Below, piece after piece: positions 14,039 to 23,000 of a stretch of DNA of 40,307 bases (positions are counted from its first letter, which is position 1; each line of letters opens with the position of its first letter). A program made the translations under genes and the position numbers. Source of the DNA: a virus; the IMG/VR virus record IMGVR_UViG_3300007351_000495, positions 1-40,307 of that record; one strand, given 5' to 3'. The notes beneath the pieces are model-generated. The model made no database searches, was not told where the DNA came from, and saw only the letters and a list, made by a program, of their open reading frames with translations.

Positions 14039-14644
14039 ATGGATGCAGTTCTTGAGTTAATTGAGGATGTAAAAAGAAACAATAGTAGTGATTCATTCGA
14101 CCAACTTTACAACTCGCTTACAAATATGGTTCCGTATTCTTTTTGTCAGCGAGTTTTACCCAACCATGACGCAGAAGATATTGAGCAAGAGAAAAGATTA
14201 GCTGTGCTGAAATTCGCTCGGGATTTTGACTTGGAATACACATCAGCGTATTCTAAAAAGCCTAAAGCGAATCCTCGTACAGTTGCTAAGAAGTACATGG
14301 TTTTTCAGATTCTTGGCAAGCAACGAGTTTGGGATAGACTTGTAGCGTGTTCTTTGGGCGATTCTATTAGTCGTAACAATGCAGACGATGGCGGATTGAC
14401 ATATGAAGATGTTGTTGCTGTATCTCGAGATTCGCTTTTCGAACGTGTAGTTCTTGCTTCATTGCCTAAGTTTGTAAGCCCGTTGGGCTTGAAGATTACT
14501 AAGCTTCTTTTGAGCGGTCAAAGTCTTACTTCGATAAAAAAGTTACTTGCAATTTCCGAATGGAGGCTGAATTGCGAGTTGAAGCAGCTGAGGAAGCCTA
14601 TTGAATTTCTGCTGTTTCTTAAATCTTTTCAAGAAAGTAGCTAA
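14039..14644 (+). CDS. RNA polymerase sigma-factor-like protein
   Basis: This 201-aa protein has DAEDIEQEKRLAVLKFARDF (44-63), the layout of sigma-70 region 2 (DAEDxxQExxLxxxxxxxxFD), and a C-terminal segment of about 150-187 (GLKITKLLLSGQSLTSIKKL) that fits a sigma region 4-like helix-turn-helix. Spacing and size fit an extracytoplasmic-function-type sigma. AAAGGAG stands seven bases before the ATG. It could direct middle or late phage transcription. The central region is not clearly sigma-like, so a repurposed sigma fold or a DNA-binding accessory is possible. Confidence 0.6.
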   Translation: MDAVLELIEDVKRNNSSDSFDQLYNSLTNMVPYSFCQRVLPNHDAEDIEQEKRLAVLKFARDFDLEYTSAYSKKPKANPRTVAKKYMVFQILGKQRVWDRLVACSLGDSISRNNADDGGLTYEDVVAVSRDSLFERVVLASLPKFVSPLGLKITKLLLSGQSLTSIKKLLAISEWRLNCELKQLRKPIEFLLFLKSFQESS

Positions 14645-14681
14645 GCGTAGCTATATATTCATACTAGAAAGTAGGCGAATT

Positions 14682-16067
14682 ATGAGTAACGAAACTTTGT
14701 ATAACAAATACCGTCCTAAGCTTTTTGCTGAGGTTGTAGGGCAAAAGAAGATTGTAGCGAGCCTTACATCATATCTCAAAAAAGGTAAAGGTCTTCCGCA
14801 TGCTATCATGTTTTGTGGATTGCAGGGCACGGGGAAGACTACATTAGCCCGACTTGTATCGAAATTCTTAAACTGTGAAAAACCGAATGGATTTGAACCT
14901 TGCAATCAATGCAGTAATTGCAAGGCAGCTTTGGAAGGGCACCATCCTGACTTGATTGAGATGGATGCAGCGAGCGAACGTGGAATTGATGATATTCGAG
15001 ATTTAAAGGCGTTAGCTCGAACGATGCCCTCCGTAGGTAAAGTAAAGGCCATGATTATCGATGAAGTTCATGATTTAACTTCGCAAGCAATGGACGCGAT
15101 TTTGAAAATGCTGGAAGAACCTCCTGAAAACTTGTACTTTTTCTTTTGTACTACGAATCCACAGAAGGTTTCAAAAACAATTCAATCACGCTGTACAATC
15201 TTTCGTTTATGGTGGGTAAGCCAAACAGAGATTGCTGCGCGTTTGCGTGAGATTTGTCAGGCTGAGCATATCGAGTTTGTTGATGACGCGCTATATGAAA
15301 TTGCGCGTATTGCAAATGGGTCGATGAGAGATGCAATTTCTATTCTTCAAGCCGTTCAGCCCGTAGGAGTATCTTTAGAAAACATATACAATTACAGCGA
15401 TGCTGTTAGCCCCGTGAAAGTGTTTGATTTGCTTGAATGTGCCGTCCAACACAAGCTGAAAATCTATCTTGCTGGAGTCAGCGACTTAATTCAGCAATCG
15501 AATTCTGTTTATGGTGTGTTGTGGGAAGTTCTTAATACGTTATGGAGTGTACAGGAAGTAAGGATGGGTCTTCAACGTGAAAAACTCATTCCATCATATC
15601 AGCTTGAAAAGTACAAATCATTTGCTGCTGCTTTTGGTAGTAATCTTGATGTAGCTATTACAGAAGTTGGATTACAATTTCCCGTGTATGATGAGTTGAA
15701 AGCTAAAGTGTTGCTTTTAACTCTGTATCAAAGACTAACAGGTACTCAATCCGAGAGGTTGCAATCACCTGTTTTGCCCATGCAGGTTGCGGGCTTGCCT
15801 GTTGCAACTGCAATCGACCCATCGAAATTGAGAAACTATTCATATTGGTTTTTGAAAAGAGTAGGGGAAGGCGCGAGTGTACTGACTGATTCTGCGGATA
15901 GAGTTTCAATAAAATACAATGAGATTGTAATCGATTGCGTGTGTTCAAAAGACAAAGCTGTAAATTCGCATTGTGTTTTGCTTGAAGATTTGATAAAGTT
16001 GTTTAATTCGAAAGAATCGTTTTCTGTTCTTGAACTTATTCAGAAAGGTGTGATATGGAAATTGTGA
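14682..16067 (+). CDS. dnaX: DnaX-type DNA polymerase III clamp-loader subunit
   Basis: This is an ATPase that opens and loads the sliding clamp. It has YNKYRPKLFAEVVGQ near the start, Walker A GLQGTGKTT (46-54), a four-cysteine zinc module (C65, C74, C77, C80), Walker B IIDEVHDL (125-132), sensor CTTNPQK and the SRC motif (169-171). At 461 aa it matches a gamma-length protein, without the long tau tail. No delta or delta-prime subunit was recognised. The ATG at 14682 was chosen by homology; upstream in-frame codons belong to the sigma-like gene. The next gene, a clamp-like protein, overlaps by 13 bp. Confidence 0.93.
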   Translation: MSNETLYNKYRPKLFAEVVGQKKIVASLTSYLKKGKGLPHAIMFCGLQGTGKTTLARLVSKFLNCEKPNGFEPCNQCSNCKAALEGHHPDLIEMDAASERGIDDIRDLKALARTMPSVGKVKAMIIDEVHDLTSQAMDAILKMLEEPPENLYFFFCTTNPQKVSKTIQSRCTIFRLWWVSQTEIAARLREICQAEHIEFVDDALYEIARIANGSMRDAISILQAVQPVGVSLENIYNYSDAVSPVKVFDLLECAVQHKLKIYLAGVSDLIQQSNSVYGVLWEVLNTLWSVQEVRMGLQREKLIPSYQLEKYKSFAAAFGSNLDVAITEVGLQFPVYDELKAKVLLLTLYQRLTGTQSERLQSPVLPMQVAGLPVATAIDPSKLRNYSYWFLKRVGEGASVLTDSADRVSIKYNEIVIDCVCSKDKAVNSHCVLLEDLIKLFNSKESFSVLELIQKGVIWKL

Positions 16068-17200
16068 AGACACGAGTTGAAATTGAGCATGCAGATTTGA
16101 TTGATGCACTTCGCGCTATTTCGCATATTTCTCCTGGTGCAATTGTGAAATACGCTCTGTTTTCTACAAAGAATGGCTCACTTCGTATTGCTGGCAATGG
16201 TAATACTGCATCGCTTGACATGCTTTATCCCGCAGTGATTGAGGGTGAAGATTTCAAACTGAGTTTTCGAAACACAGAACTTCTTAGTTACATTGAACAT
16301 CTATCGGGGCGGATTGTTTTGACTTTTGATAGTGCATCGGTTACGATTCGTATGCAGGGTAAAAAATCTTTTTGTAAACTGTCCGCTGCGAATCACCCCA
16401 ACCTTCTTCTTTTCGATTCCTCTATAAATCTTGATACTTTGAAGCTCGAAGAGTTACACTCACTTCCCTCTGAAGCATACAAGAAAATCATGTCCGATGC
16501 AGCAGCTTTCTGCGCTCCTGAATCGGCGCACGTTCCTGTTGAATTTAATACAATTGGAATTTCTTCCTCGGGCTTCTTTTCAAGTAATAGGGCGATTGCT
16601 TGTAAGCTTGAAACTACAACTTTGAAAGATATTTTTAATCGTGCTGTTTCGATTAGTCGAGCTGCAGTAGATTTTCTTCCATTTTTTCCTGCAGAAACGA
16701 TTTCTGTAGGCTACTCTGACCGCGCTTTTTATCTTTACAACTCGTTTGAAAAAGAAGGTAGAACTTACACAAGATTTGTTGCTATCTACAATATGATTTC
16801 GCAGTTTCCGATTGAGGTTGTAAACGACCACTTTGCTAATTTCAAGGTTGGTTTCTCATTCAATTTGAATCTAGAAGAAATCATTTCAGCTCTGCGTCTT
16901 TCATGCTCTTTGGCTAACAAGCCCGATTCCGATGTTGTTTCAATCAAAGCAGTTGACTCTAGGTATTTGTTATCAATGACTCTGGAAGATGGGACGTACT
17001 TTGAAGACGAGTTAGAAGTTTCAGGTAGTTTTGACAAAGCTACTGTGATTAACGTTCGGAGTTCAATGCTTTTGAAGATAGCACAATTTGTTCTTGACCA
17101 CGGACGGTCTGCTTTAACTATTTCACTTGACCCCTCTAAATCTCAATTGTTGATTGACGGGGGAGAAGGAGTTAAGATTCTGCTTGCTCGGTCAGCGTGA
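16055..17200 (+). CDS. dnaN: Probable beta sliding clamp (DnaN-like)
   Basis: At 381 aa it matches the length of bacterial beta clamps (about 366-380). The N-terminal segment ADLIDALRAISHIS is followed by alternating strands. FCKLSAANHPNLLLF recalls the LPA-DFP stretch of DnaN domain 1, and three similar-sized domains can be traced. Sequence identity is clearly low and the C-terminal MPMR-type ending is not conserved (ends KILLARSA). Overlap with dnaX and position just before the polymerase strongly support a clamp. Confidence 0.65.
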   Translation: MEIVKTRVEIEHADLIDALRAISHISPGAIVKYALFSTKNGSLRIAGNGNTASLDMLYPAVIEGEDFKLSFRNTELLSYIEHLSGRIVLTFDSASVTIRMQGKKSFCKLSAANHPNLLLFDSSINLDTLKLEELHSLPSEAYKKIMSDAAAFCAPESAHVPVEFNTIGISSSGFFSSNRAIACKLETTTLKDIFNRAVSISRAAVDFLPFFPAETISVGYSDRAFYLYNSFEKEGRTYTRFVAIYNMISQFPIEVVNDHFANFKVGFSFNLNLEEIISALRLSCSLANKPDSDVVSIKAVDSRYLLSMTLEDGTYFEDELEVSGSFDKATVINVRSSMLLKIAQFVLDHGRSALTISLDPSKSQLLIDGGEGVKILLARSA

Positions 17201-19587
17201 CATCTATGCAATATGAGATAAACTGCCCTAAAAATTGTCCTTTACTTGGAAATCGGATAGTTCTATCCGAGGGCGAGCCAAGTGCACCTCTGTGGTTGAT
17301 AGGTGAAGCGCCCGGAGAGAACGAAGAACTTGAAGGAAGACCGTTTGTAGGACGAGCGGGTAAAGTTCTTAGGTCGATACTCGCTGAGTTGAAAGTTTCA
17401 AACTCGGAAATCTTTGTTACGAATTCAATCAAATGTCGACCGCCTTCAAATAGAACGCCTACAAATGTTGAGCTTAATCACTGTAGGTATCTTCTTGAAC
17501 AAGAATTGAAACAAAACACACCTTCTGTGATTGTAGCCCTTGGGCGTACTGCTGCATCATTGTTTGTTACGATGGAGAAAGATGCAGTAGGAAGTCATTG
17601 CGGAATTGTTCGTCGGGCTACGATGAACGGAAAAGAAGTGTTGCTGATAATTTCGTGGCATCCTTCCTACGTTTTGCGTAATCCGCAAGTCGAACACGAA
17701 TTACGCGAAGATTTGTTGTTAGCTCATCGACTATCAAAGAATGAAATTACATACTATGATTTGCAGCCGAGAATTAGAATTCTTCAAACCGTGCAGGAAC
17801 TCGAGCAGCTTTACAACAGGCTCAAAGTTGAAAACTGTTCATTTTCTTTAGATGTTGAGACAACAGGTTTGGTTCCTAACAAGCATTTGATTATCGGAGT
17901 GGGTTTTGGAATCAATAACAATGAAACCTGTTACATTCCATTGTATGAGAGAAAATCTTCGATGAAACGTTCGTATCTTACTCCGTTTTGGGGTGCATCG
18001 CAAGAGTTAACAACGTCCTATATTCAGGACATTGTTGAACTTCCCGCCAAAAAAGCAGCCCACAATGCTTCTTTCGAATTGAAAATGATAAAATCTTGTT
18101 TAGGTCGTATGGTCAAGAACTTGACCTGCGATACGAAGTTACTTGCGCACTTGCTTGATGAAAATCTTCCCAGCGATTTGGAGTCGCTTCAACGAAGATA
18201 TTTACGATTTGTAGAGCCGTACAAAGATATGATTTCACGTTATGTGAAGTCCGAAGATGGGCGTAATGATGATTACTCCTTTGTGCCCACATCTTTGCTG
18301 GGCGAATACTGTGCGAAAGATGCTTGGGTTACGTATCGTTTAGTTTCCAAACTTTCTGAAGAGTTATTGCAACATCCAAAACTGATAGAATTCTACAAAA
18401 GATTTGGTATTCCTTTGTGTTATTGTTTATCAGAAATGGAAAGGAATGGAGTGTACTTAGCCAAAGATGATGCGTTGCGCCTTCGTCACGAACTTGAAGC
18501 ACAGAAACAAGATTTGAAAGTTAAGATTTTTCAGCGAGCTGGGCATGAGTTTAACATTCAATCTCACAAAGATGTTGAAGCACTACTTTTTGATGAGATG
18601 AAACTTCCATCTGTGAAGGCGACAAAAACAGGGAGGTCAGTCGATAAGGACGTTCTTAAAGAGCTTGCCGAATCCAATCCGATTTGCTCTGAAATTTTAG
18701 AGTATCGACTTTATGACAAGCTTATGAGCACATACTTGTTTGATGAAGCCTCGCCTCTGGCGTACGTAATGGATTTTCATGGTGTTATCCACGCTTCGTT
18801 TAATCAGACAGGAACAGTTACGGGTAGATTATCATGTGATAATCCGAATCTTCAAAACCTTCCTAAAAAAGCAGGGTCTTCCATTAAGAGGTTGTATCGA
18901 GTTCGAAGTTTGCGAAGAGTATTTGTGATAGGTGACTACTCGCAGATGGAATTGAGAATGTTAGCATGGTATAGTCAAGATGCACGCTTGTTGCATGCCA
19001 GCGCTAACAACATTGATTTACATCGTCAGGTTGCTTCTGAAATTTTTGGAGTACCTCTAGAAAAAGTAACGCAGCAGCAACGCGATATTGGAAAGACCAG
19101 AAACTTTTCGATTGTGTATGGACAGCAGCCCCGTACGGCGGAAGACCGACGTTTTCAAGAAATCTATTTTCAGAAGTACCCCAGTATTCTGAAATGGAAA
19201 TCATCTGTGATTGGTTTTCTTAGAAAAAATGGATATGTTGAAAGTTGTTATGGACGTAGGAGACGTCCTTATGGATACTCGTGTGCAAATGATGGAGTTC
19301 GCGAGGCGGCAGAGCGTGAAGCGGTTAACGCTCTGATTCAGGGAAGTTCTGTTGATTTTTGTAATTTTAACATGGTTCGTTTAGGTCAGCACCTTCAAGA
19401 GCATTTTCTTGAAGCATTTGTTGTTGCGCAAGTTCACGATTCTGTGATAGTGGAGTGTGATAGCGACGATGCAGATAAGGTCTTAGAGGATTTTGTTAGA
19501 ATCATGGAAGAGCCTGTGCAACCAGTGACTGTGAAAATGAGAATTGATGCTGAGATTGCAGAAACTTTTGCTGGGAGTAAAAAGTAA
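17197..19587 (+). CDS. Family A DNA polymerase with N-terminal uracil-DNA glycosylase domain
   Basis: This 796-residue replicative polymerase has three parts. Residues 1-180 are a family 4 uracil-DNA glycosylase: Fe-S cysteines C10, C14, C80 and C96, GEAPGENEE (36-44) and HPS (155-157). Residues about 190-390 are a 3'-5' exonuclease with DVETTG (219-224), AHNASFELK and YCAKDAWVTYRL. The C-terminal part is PolA-type: motif A DYSQMELR (580-587), motif B RDIGKTRNFSIVYG (629-642) and motif C VHDS (746-749). The arrangement recalls SPO1-type phage polymerases. The start GTG overlaps the clamp stop (GTGA); ATG 17206 is the alternative. Confidence 0.94.
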   Translation: MTSMQYEINCPKNCPLLGNRIVLSEGEPSAPLWLIGEAPGENEELEGRPFVGRAGKVLRSILAELKVSNSEIFVTNSIKCRPPSNRTPTNVELNHCRYLLEQELKQNTPSVIVALGRTAASLFVTMEKDAVGSHCGIVRRATMNGKEVLLIISWHPSYVLRNPQVEHELREDLLLAHRLSKNEITYYDLQPRIRILQTVQELEQLYNRLKVENCSFSLDVETTGLVPNKHLIIGVGFGINNNETCYIPLYERKSSMKRSYLTPFWGASQELTTSYIQDIVELPAKKAAHNASFELKMIKSCLGRMVKNLTCDTKLLAHLLDENLPSDLESLQRRYLRFVEPYKDMISRYVKSEDGRNDDYSFVPTSLLGEYCAKDAWVTYRLVSKLSEELLQHPKLIEFYKRFGIPLCYCLSEMERNGVYLAKDDALRLRHELEAQKQDLKVKIFQRAGHEFNIQSHKDVEALLFDEMKLPSVKATKTGRSVDKDVLKELAESNPICSEILEYRLYDKLMSTYLFDEASPLAYVMDFHGVIHASFNQTGTVTGRLSCDNPNLQNLPKKAGSSIKRLYRVRSLRRVFVIGDYSQMELRMLAWYSQDARLLHASANNIDLHRQVASEIFGVPLEKVTQQQRDIGKTRNFSIVYGQQPRTAEDRRFQEIYFQKYPSILKWKSSVIGFLRKNGYVESCYGRRRRPYGYSCANDGVREAAEREAVNALIQGSSVDFCNFNMVRLGQHLQEHFLEAFVVAQVHDSVIVECDSDDADKVLEDFVRIMEEPVQPVTVKMRIDAEIAETFAGSKK

Positions 19588-20165
19588 TGTCAGGAGGTGC
19601 TTCTCGTATGCTCAACGAGGAATCTTCAAAACGCAGCGATAAAAGTGAGTTGCGTGTTGAGGTTCATGAGAATCTGTTGTTGTTTGAGTTCGAACTTGAA
19701 GGGCAACAGCATAGACTTGATTTTCATCCGCTCCTAACGCTGAATGGGGTGAATGTCGAACTTGTTCCGGACGTTACGTTAAATGATTATCTTTCATATA
19801 TTTCCAGCGTTAGATTTACTTTGGATGGATTTATTTGTCGTTTTGAGATGGAAATTAACAAGGTCAAGCTGGATTTTGAGGCGTGGTTAGTATCTGCCCG
19901 TGAAGTAGCTCGAACGAAGCTTGTGGAGCAATCTTTAAAACTCGTTCAGGAAGGTGCTGTGGCGAAAAGTTTTGTGACTGAGCCATCTCGAGAAAAAATC
20001 AATGACCAGGCCTTTGTTTCTAACGTTGAGATTTACAAGAGTTTTTCATTGAGAATTTCGGAACTTGAAGTTTACAAAAACGCCTTTGAGAGATTGCTTT
20101 TTTCTGTGCAGCAAGCTTCGATATGTTTTTTGAATGTTCTTAATCGTAGACATAAAAATTTGTAG
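19587..20165 (+). CDS. Hypothetical protein between polymerase and ssDNA-binding protein (192 aa)
   Basis: The ATG overlaps the polymerase stop (TAATG), so it is probably translationally coupled. The N-terminal half is strand-rich (VHENLLLFEFELEGQQHRL) and the C-terminal half from about residue 100 is strongly helical (AREVARTKLVEQSLKLVQEG, then IYKSFSLRISELEVYKNAFER), suggesting a coiled-coil partner protein. No family is recognised. Phages often place recombination-mediator or polymerase-accessory proteins here, but no motif proves this. Confidence 0.7.
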   Translation: MSGGASRMLNEESSKRSDKSELRVEVHENLLLFEFELEGQQHRLDFHPLLTLNGVNVELVPDVTLNDYLSYISSVRFTLDGFICRFEMEINKVKLDFEAWLVSAREVARTKLVEQSLKLVQEGAVAKSFVTEPSREKINDQAFVSNVEIYKSFSLRISELEVYKNAFERLLFSVQQASICFLNVLNRRHKNL

Positions 20166-20193
20166 AAAAATCAGCATGTTTTCTATATATTAT
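20160..20193 (+). promoter_or_regulatory. Candidate internal promoter before the ssDNA-binding protein gene
   Basis: TTGTAG (20160-20165, overlapping the preceding stop codon), an 18-bp spacer and TATATA (20184-20189), extending to TATATTAT, lie in the only sizeable gap of this block. The downstream gene has the strongest Shine-Dalgarno site in the region (AAAGGAGG), suiting a protein needed in large amounts. Confidence 0.6.
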
Positions 20194-20225
20194 ACAAAAA
20201 TACAAGAATTTACAAAGGAGGTTAG

Positions 20226-21320
20226 ATGGTGAAGATTGGAAGTTCTCCGAAATACATGGAGGACAATGTACGAGATTTCGTGCAGATTGATGCGATTCGG
20301 CCTTCGACCTTTGAGTTGAACAAGCCACGTCAATTCAGATTCATTGATTATGTCGGAATGGTTAGAGTCGTATGGTATCCTACACTTGGGCAGGATAAAG
20401 ATGGTCGGCCTACTACTTCATGGAAAAAAATTAACAAGCCCAAGGCCGACGTCCGAACAGACCTTGATAAGATGCTTGAGGTTGAGAAACGCGCAGCCTT
20501 GCGCTTGTTTCCCGACGTTGACCCCAAGACTCTTGAACTTCAATTTAGCCCCGCAAAGTCCTATTGGTTTCTTTGTTTTGACCGCGCTGAGGCTCAGCCC
20601 GTTGTAAAAGTGTTTGAGGCTGGTTGGAACATTTTTGATACTGTAAAAGAAAACATGAAAGTTCTAAGTCCTACAAAGCCCGGATACTTGGCCAATGGAC
20701 TGTTTTGGTTTCATGATATTCTTATCACAGCGACTAAGAAAGAGGCTCGCGACGGCACCCCCGAGAAGTTTCGGCGTCAGTACACCGTTAATATTTACAG
20801 CAACAAGTTTGAAAATCTTGTTCCTGCTGCAGCGTTGGATGAAAGTACGCCCTTTGGTCAGAAGGCTCAAGACCTTGACTGGCTCCGGGAAAAAGGTGTG
20901 TATACAGCAGAAGAGGTTGAGGCTATCATTGATTTCAAAACAAAAAATGATTACATGCGCTGGGTCGCTCCTGCAACTCCGGAAGATATTCACGAAGAAC
21001 TGTTCGTCAAGAATCCAATTTTGCTGACAGCTATGAAGAAAGGTGGAGTGCCCGTTTTCCCATACTTCGCATTCCTCGTAGAGGAGTTCAAAAAAGCCGC
21101 ACTTGCTTTTGACGATACATCTGTTTTAGAGAAGCAGATTTCTGAACGTGTAAGTTCACCCGTGGAAACGAAGAAGGAAGAAGAGCCCAGCGAAGCTCCC
21201 CCTCTTTCTGGAGCTGTAACTACAAGTTCTGCGTTGACCGGAAATGTTCAAGATTTGAAGAAAGGAGATTTGGATTGGGATACACCGCCTAAAAATGCAC
21301 AAGATGCAGGGTTGTTTTGA
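20226..21320 (+). CDS. Probable single-stranded DNA-binding protein
   Basis: This 364-aa protein sits directly before a RecA-like recombinase. It has a folded N-terminal region rich in aromatic residues (FRFIDYVGMVRVVWYP, SYWFLCFDRAE, NGLFWFHDILI). A low-complexity linker from about residue 305 and an acidic, aromatic-ended tail (GDLDWDTPPKNAQDAGLF) follow, the pattern of phage SSB proteins that recruit partners through the tail. No canonical OB-fold motif or gp32-type zinc site is visible. Its own promoter and very strong ribosome-binding site fit high expression. The assignment rests on architecture and context. Confidence 0.45.
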   Translation: MVKIGSSPKYMEDNVRDFVQIDAIRPSTFELNKPRQFRFIDYVGMVRVVWYPTLGQDKDGRPTTSWKKINKPKADVRTDLDKMLEVEKRAALRLFPDVDPKTLELQFSPAKSYWFLCFDRAEAQPVVKVFEAGWNIFDTVKENMKVLSPTKPGYLANGLFWFHDILITATKKEARDGTPEKFRRQYTVNIYSNKFENLVPAAALDESTPFGQKAQDLDWLREKGVYTAEEVEAIIDFKTKNDYMRWVAPATPEDIHEELFVKNPILLTAMKKGGVPVFPYFAFLVEEFKKAALAFDDTSVLEKQISERVSSPVETKKEEEPSEAPPLSGAVTTSSALTGNVQDLKKGDLDWDTPPKNAQDAGLF

Positions 21321-22333
21321 TGACTGACTTTTCGAAATTCAATAAATTGTATCCGAATTCAATCAAGGTGGGTGTAGACGTACGCCCACCTTCTATTGTA
21401 CGAACTGGGATGAAGCGGTTAGATTATGGAATACTTCGAATTGGAGGGCTACCTCTTGGAAGAATTGTTGAGGTTGCTGGTAGACCCTCAGCAGGGAAGT
21501 CCTCGTTTGCGATGAACTTTGTAGCATCTGCTCAAAAGCAAGGTTATTCTTGTGCTTGGGTGGATGTTGAAGGCGATTCGTATACAACAGCTTGGGCTAA
21601 AGGAATTGGAGCAGATGTAGATAATCTTACAATGCTGAATGTATCTGGGTTGACTGGAGATAAAATCATTGATATGATTCAAGCCCTAATTGTTTTATCT
21701 GACCCGCCAATTAACGTGATTGTACTGGATTCGATTGCTAACATTCGCGCTGAAGAACAAACTGCTGTAACTGTATCTGAGCAGACTATGCACACGAATA
21801 TGGCACGTGCAAAGCTTCTGACTGAGTTTTTTCAGTCATTGTTTGGAGGATTCCGTGTTAAGGGCAAAGATTCTACAATCTACAAACTGAATGAATTTCC
21901 AACTTGTTTTATTGCTATCAACCATCTGAAAGATACATTTGCAGGTAACTACGCAAAAGCGGATTCGATAGGAGGTGATGCTGGAAAGTTTGCTGCTTGT
22001 ATTCGACTGTTTTTTGAACGACTTGGTAAGGATAAAGAAGACCCCAATCTATCTCGTGTCAAAATTCATTGTGAGAAGAATAAGTTAGCTCCTCCTTTCG
22101 GTAATGGAGAGTTTTTGTTTAACCTCGAGCAGTGTACTTTTGAAGAGGACTTCAAGTTTTTACTTGATTCTGCTGTTGCGAAGGGCTTGGTTACGACTAC
22201 TGGAGGAGGGCGATATACAATTGGAGAAGAGAAGTTTCATGGAGTAGAAGCTTTCAAAGAAAGGTGTTTGAAAGATGACGAATTCTACACAAAAATGGTT
22301 GAATCAGCTTTCGGAGCGATACATGATTCTTAA
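21320..22333 (+). CDS. RecA/UvsX-like recombinase
   Basis: It is a strand-exchange ATPase for recombination and recombination-dependent replication. Walker A is GRPSAGKSS (54-62); VDVEGDSYTTAWAKGIGAD follows, as in RecA; Walker B is VIVLDSIAN (133-141). The later segment FIAINHLKDTFAGNYAKADSIGGDAGKFAACI fits RecA loop L1/L2 regions. The length of 337 aa is normal. The ATG at 21320 overlaps the upstream TGA (TGATG). It precedes a DEDDh exonuclease and an SbcD/SbcC pair, forming a recombination module. Confidence 0.9.
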   Translation: MTDFSKFNKLYPNSIKVGVDVRPPSIVRTGMKRLDYGILRIGGLPLGRIVEVAGRPSAGKSSFAMNFVASAQKQGYSCAWVDVEGDSYTTAWAKGIGADVDNLTMLNVSGLTGDKIIDMIQALIVLSDPPINVIVLDSIANIRAEEQTAVTVSEQTMHTNMARAKLLTEFFQSLFGGFRVKGKDSTIYKLNEFPTCFIAINHLKDTFAGNYAKADSIGGDAGKFAACIRLFFERLGKDKEDPNLSRVKIHCEKNKLAPPFGNGEFLFNLEQCTFEEDFKFLLDSAVAKGLVTTTGGGRYTIGEEKFHGVEAFKERCLKDDEFYTKMVESAFGAIHDS

Positions 22334-22919
22334 TTGGAGAAGACCTTTCTATGTGTTTGTAGATTTGGAGGCTACTTGTTGGGAGGGGGCATGCCCATTC
22401 GATTATAAGAGACAGGAAGTGATTGAAATTGGCGCTGTGTTTACTAATGGAGATTTTGATGAGTTATCTCACTTCGCGAGTTTTGTCAGACCAGCGCACA
22501 ATACGACTTTGACTGAATTTTGTACTAAATTGACTGGGATTACTCAATCTGCTGTGGATGAGGCGCCTACGTTTGGTGAAGTTTTCTTTGATTTTTTGAA
22601 TTGGTTGCCTGAGTCGAGAACGATGACCTGTTTTGCATCTTGGGGAGATTATGATTGGAAGGGGCTTAGGTTCGATTGCGAAGTATCTGCTATTGATTTC
22701 AAGGGTGAAACCTTTGGAATGCAGCATGTTAACATCAAAAAGAGAGTGAAGAAGTGGTGCTTGAGTAAGAATCACTTCCATAAATCTTGGAATCTTGGGC
22801 ATGTTGCTATTGAACACGGGTTGATTCTTCCTGGAAAACAGCATCGTGCGCTTAACGACGCACGAGCAGCAGTAATGGTAGTGAAAGATATCGGCGATGA
22901 AATTTTCAACTTTGATTGA
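22323..22919 (+). CDS. DEDDh 3'-5' exonuclease
   Basis: VFVDLEATCW (11-20; Asp14 and Glu16) is exonuclease motif I, and HRALNDARAA near residues 176-185 gives the His and Asp of motif III. The intervening TEFCTKLTGITQSAVDEAP is typical of ERI-1/KapD-type exonucleases, as is FASWGDYDWKGL. The length is 198 aa. I chose ATG 22323, with GGAG six bases upstream, overlapping the recombinase end. It may trim DNA or RNA 3' ends during recombination. The 81-bp gap after it (22920-23000) shows nothing convincing. Confidence 0.88.
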   Translation: MILNWRRPFYVFVDLEATCWEGACPFDYKRQEVIEIGAVFTNGDFDELSHFASFVRPAHNTTLTEFCTKLTGITQSAVDEAPTFGEVFFDFLNWLPESRTMTCFASWGDYDWKGLRFDCEVSAIDFKGETFGMQHVNIKKRVKKWCLSKNHFHKSWNLGHVAIEHGLILPGKQHRALNDARAAVMVVKDIGDEIFNFD

Positions 22920-23000
22920 GTATGACTAAAACACTAATAGAGTTCAGATGTGTTCAGTTATAAAAAGTTCTGAAGTAGCGAAAGAACAAGGTGTAATTTT

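Noticed and set aside
14779-14795. Programmed frameshift site in dnaX (run of A followed by G)
   Set aside because: The A-run is near the N-terminus and in the wrong phase for an A-AAA-AAG slip, and no downstream stem-loop was evident.
20344-21027. Alternative-frame open frames inside the ssDNA-binding protein gene
   Set aside because: They are shadows of the main frame, which has a strong ribosome-binding site and promoter.
22920-23000. Small gene or promoter in the gap before the SbcD-like gene
   Set aside because: Only a 13-codon frame and weak TATAAA without a spaced -35 are present; nothing convincing.
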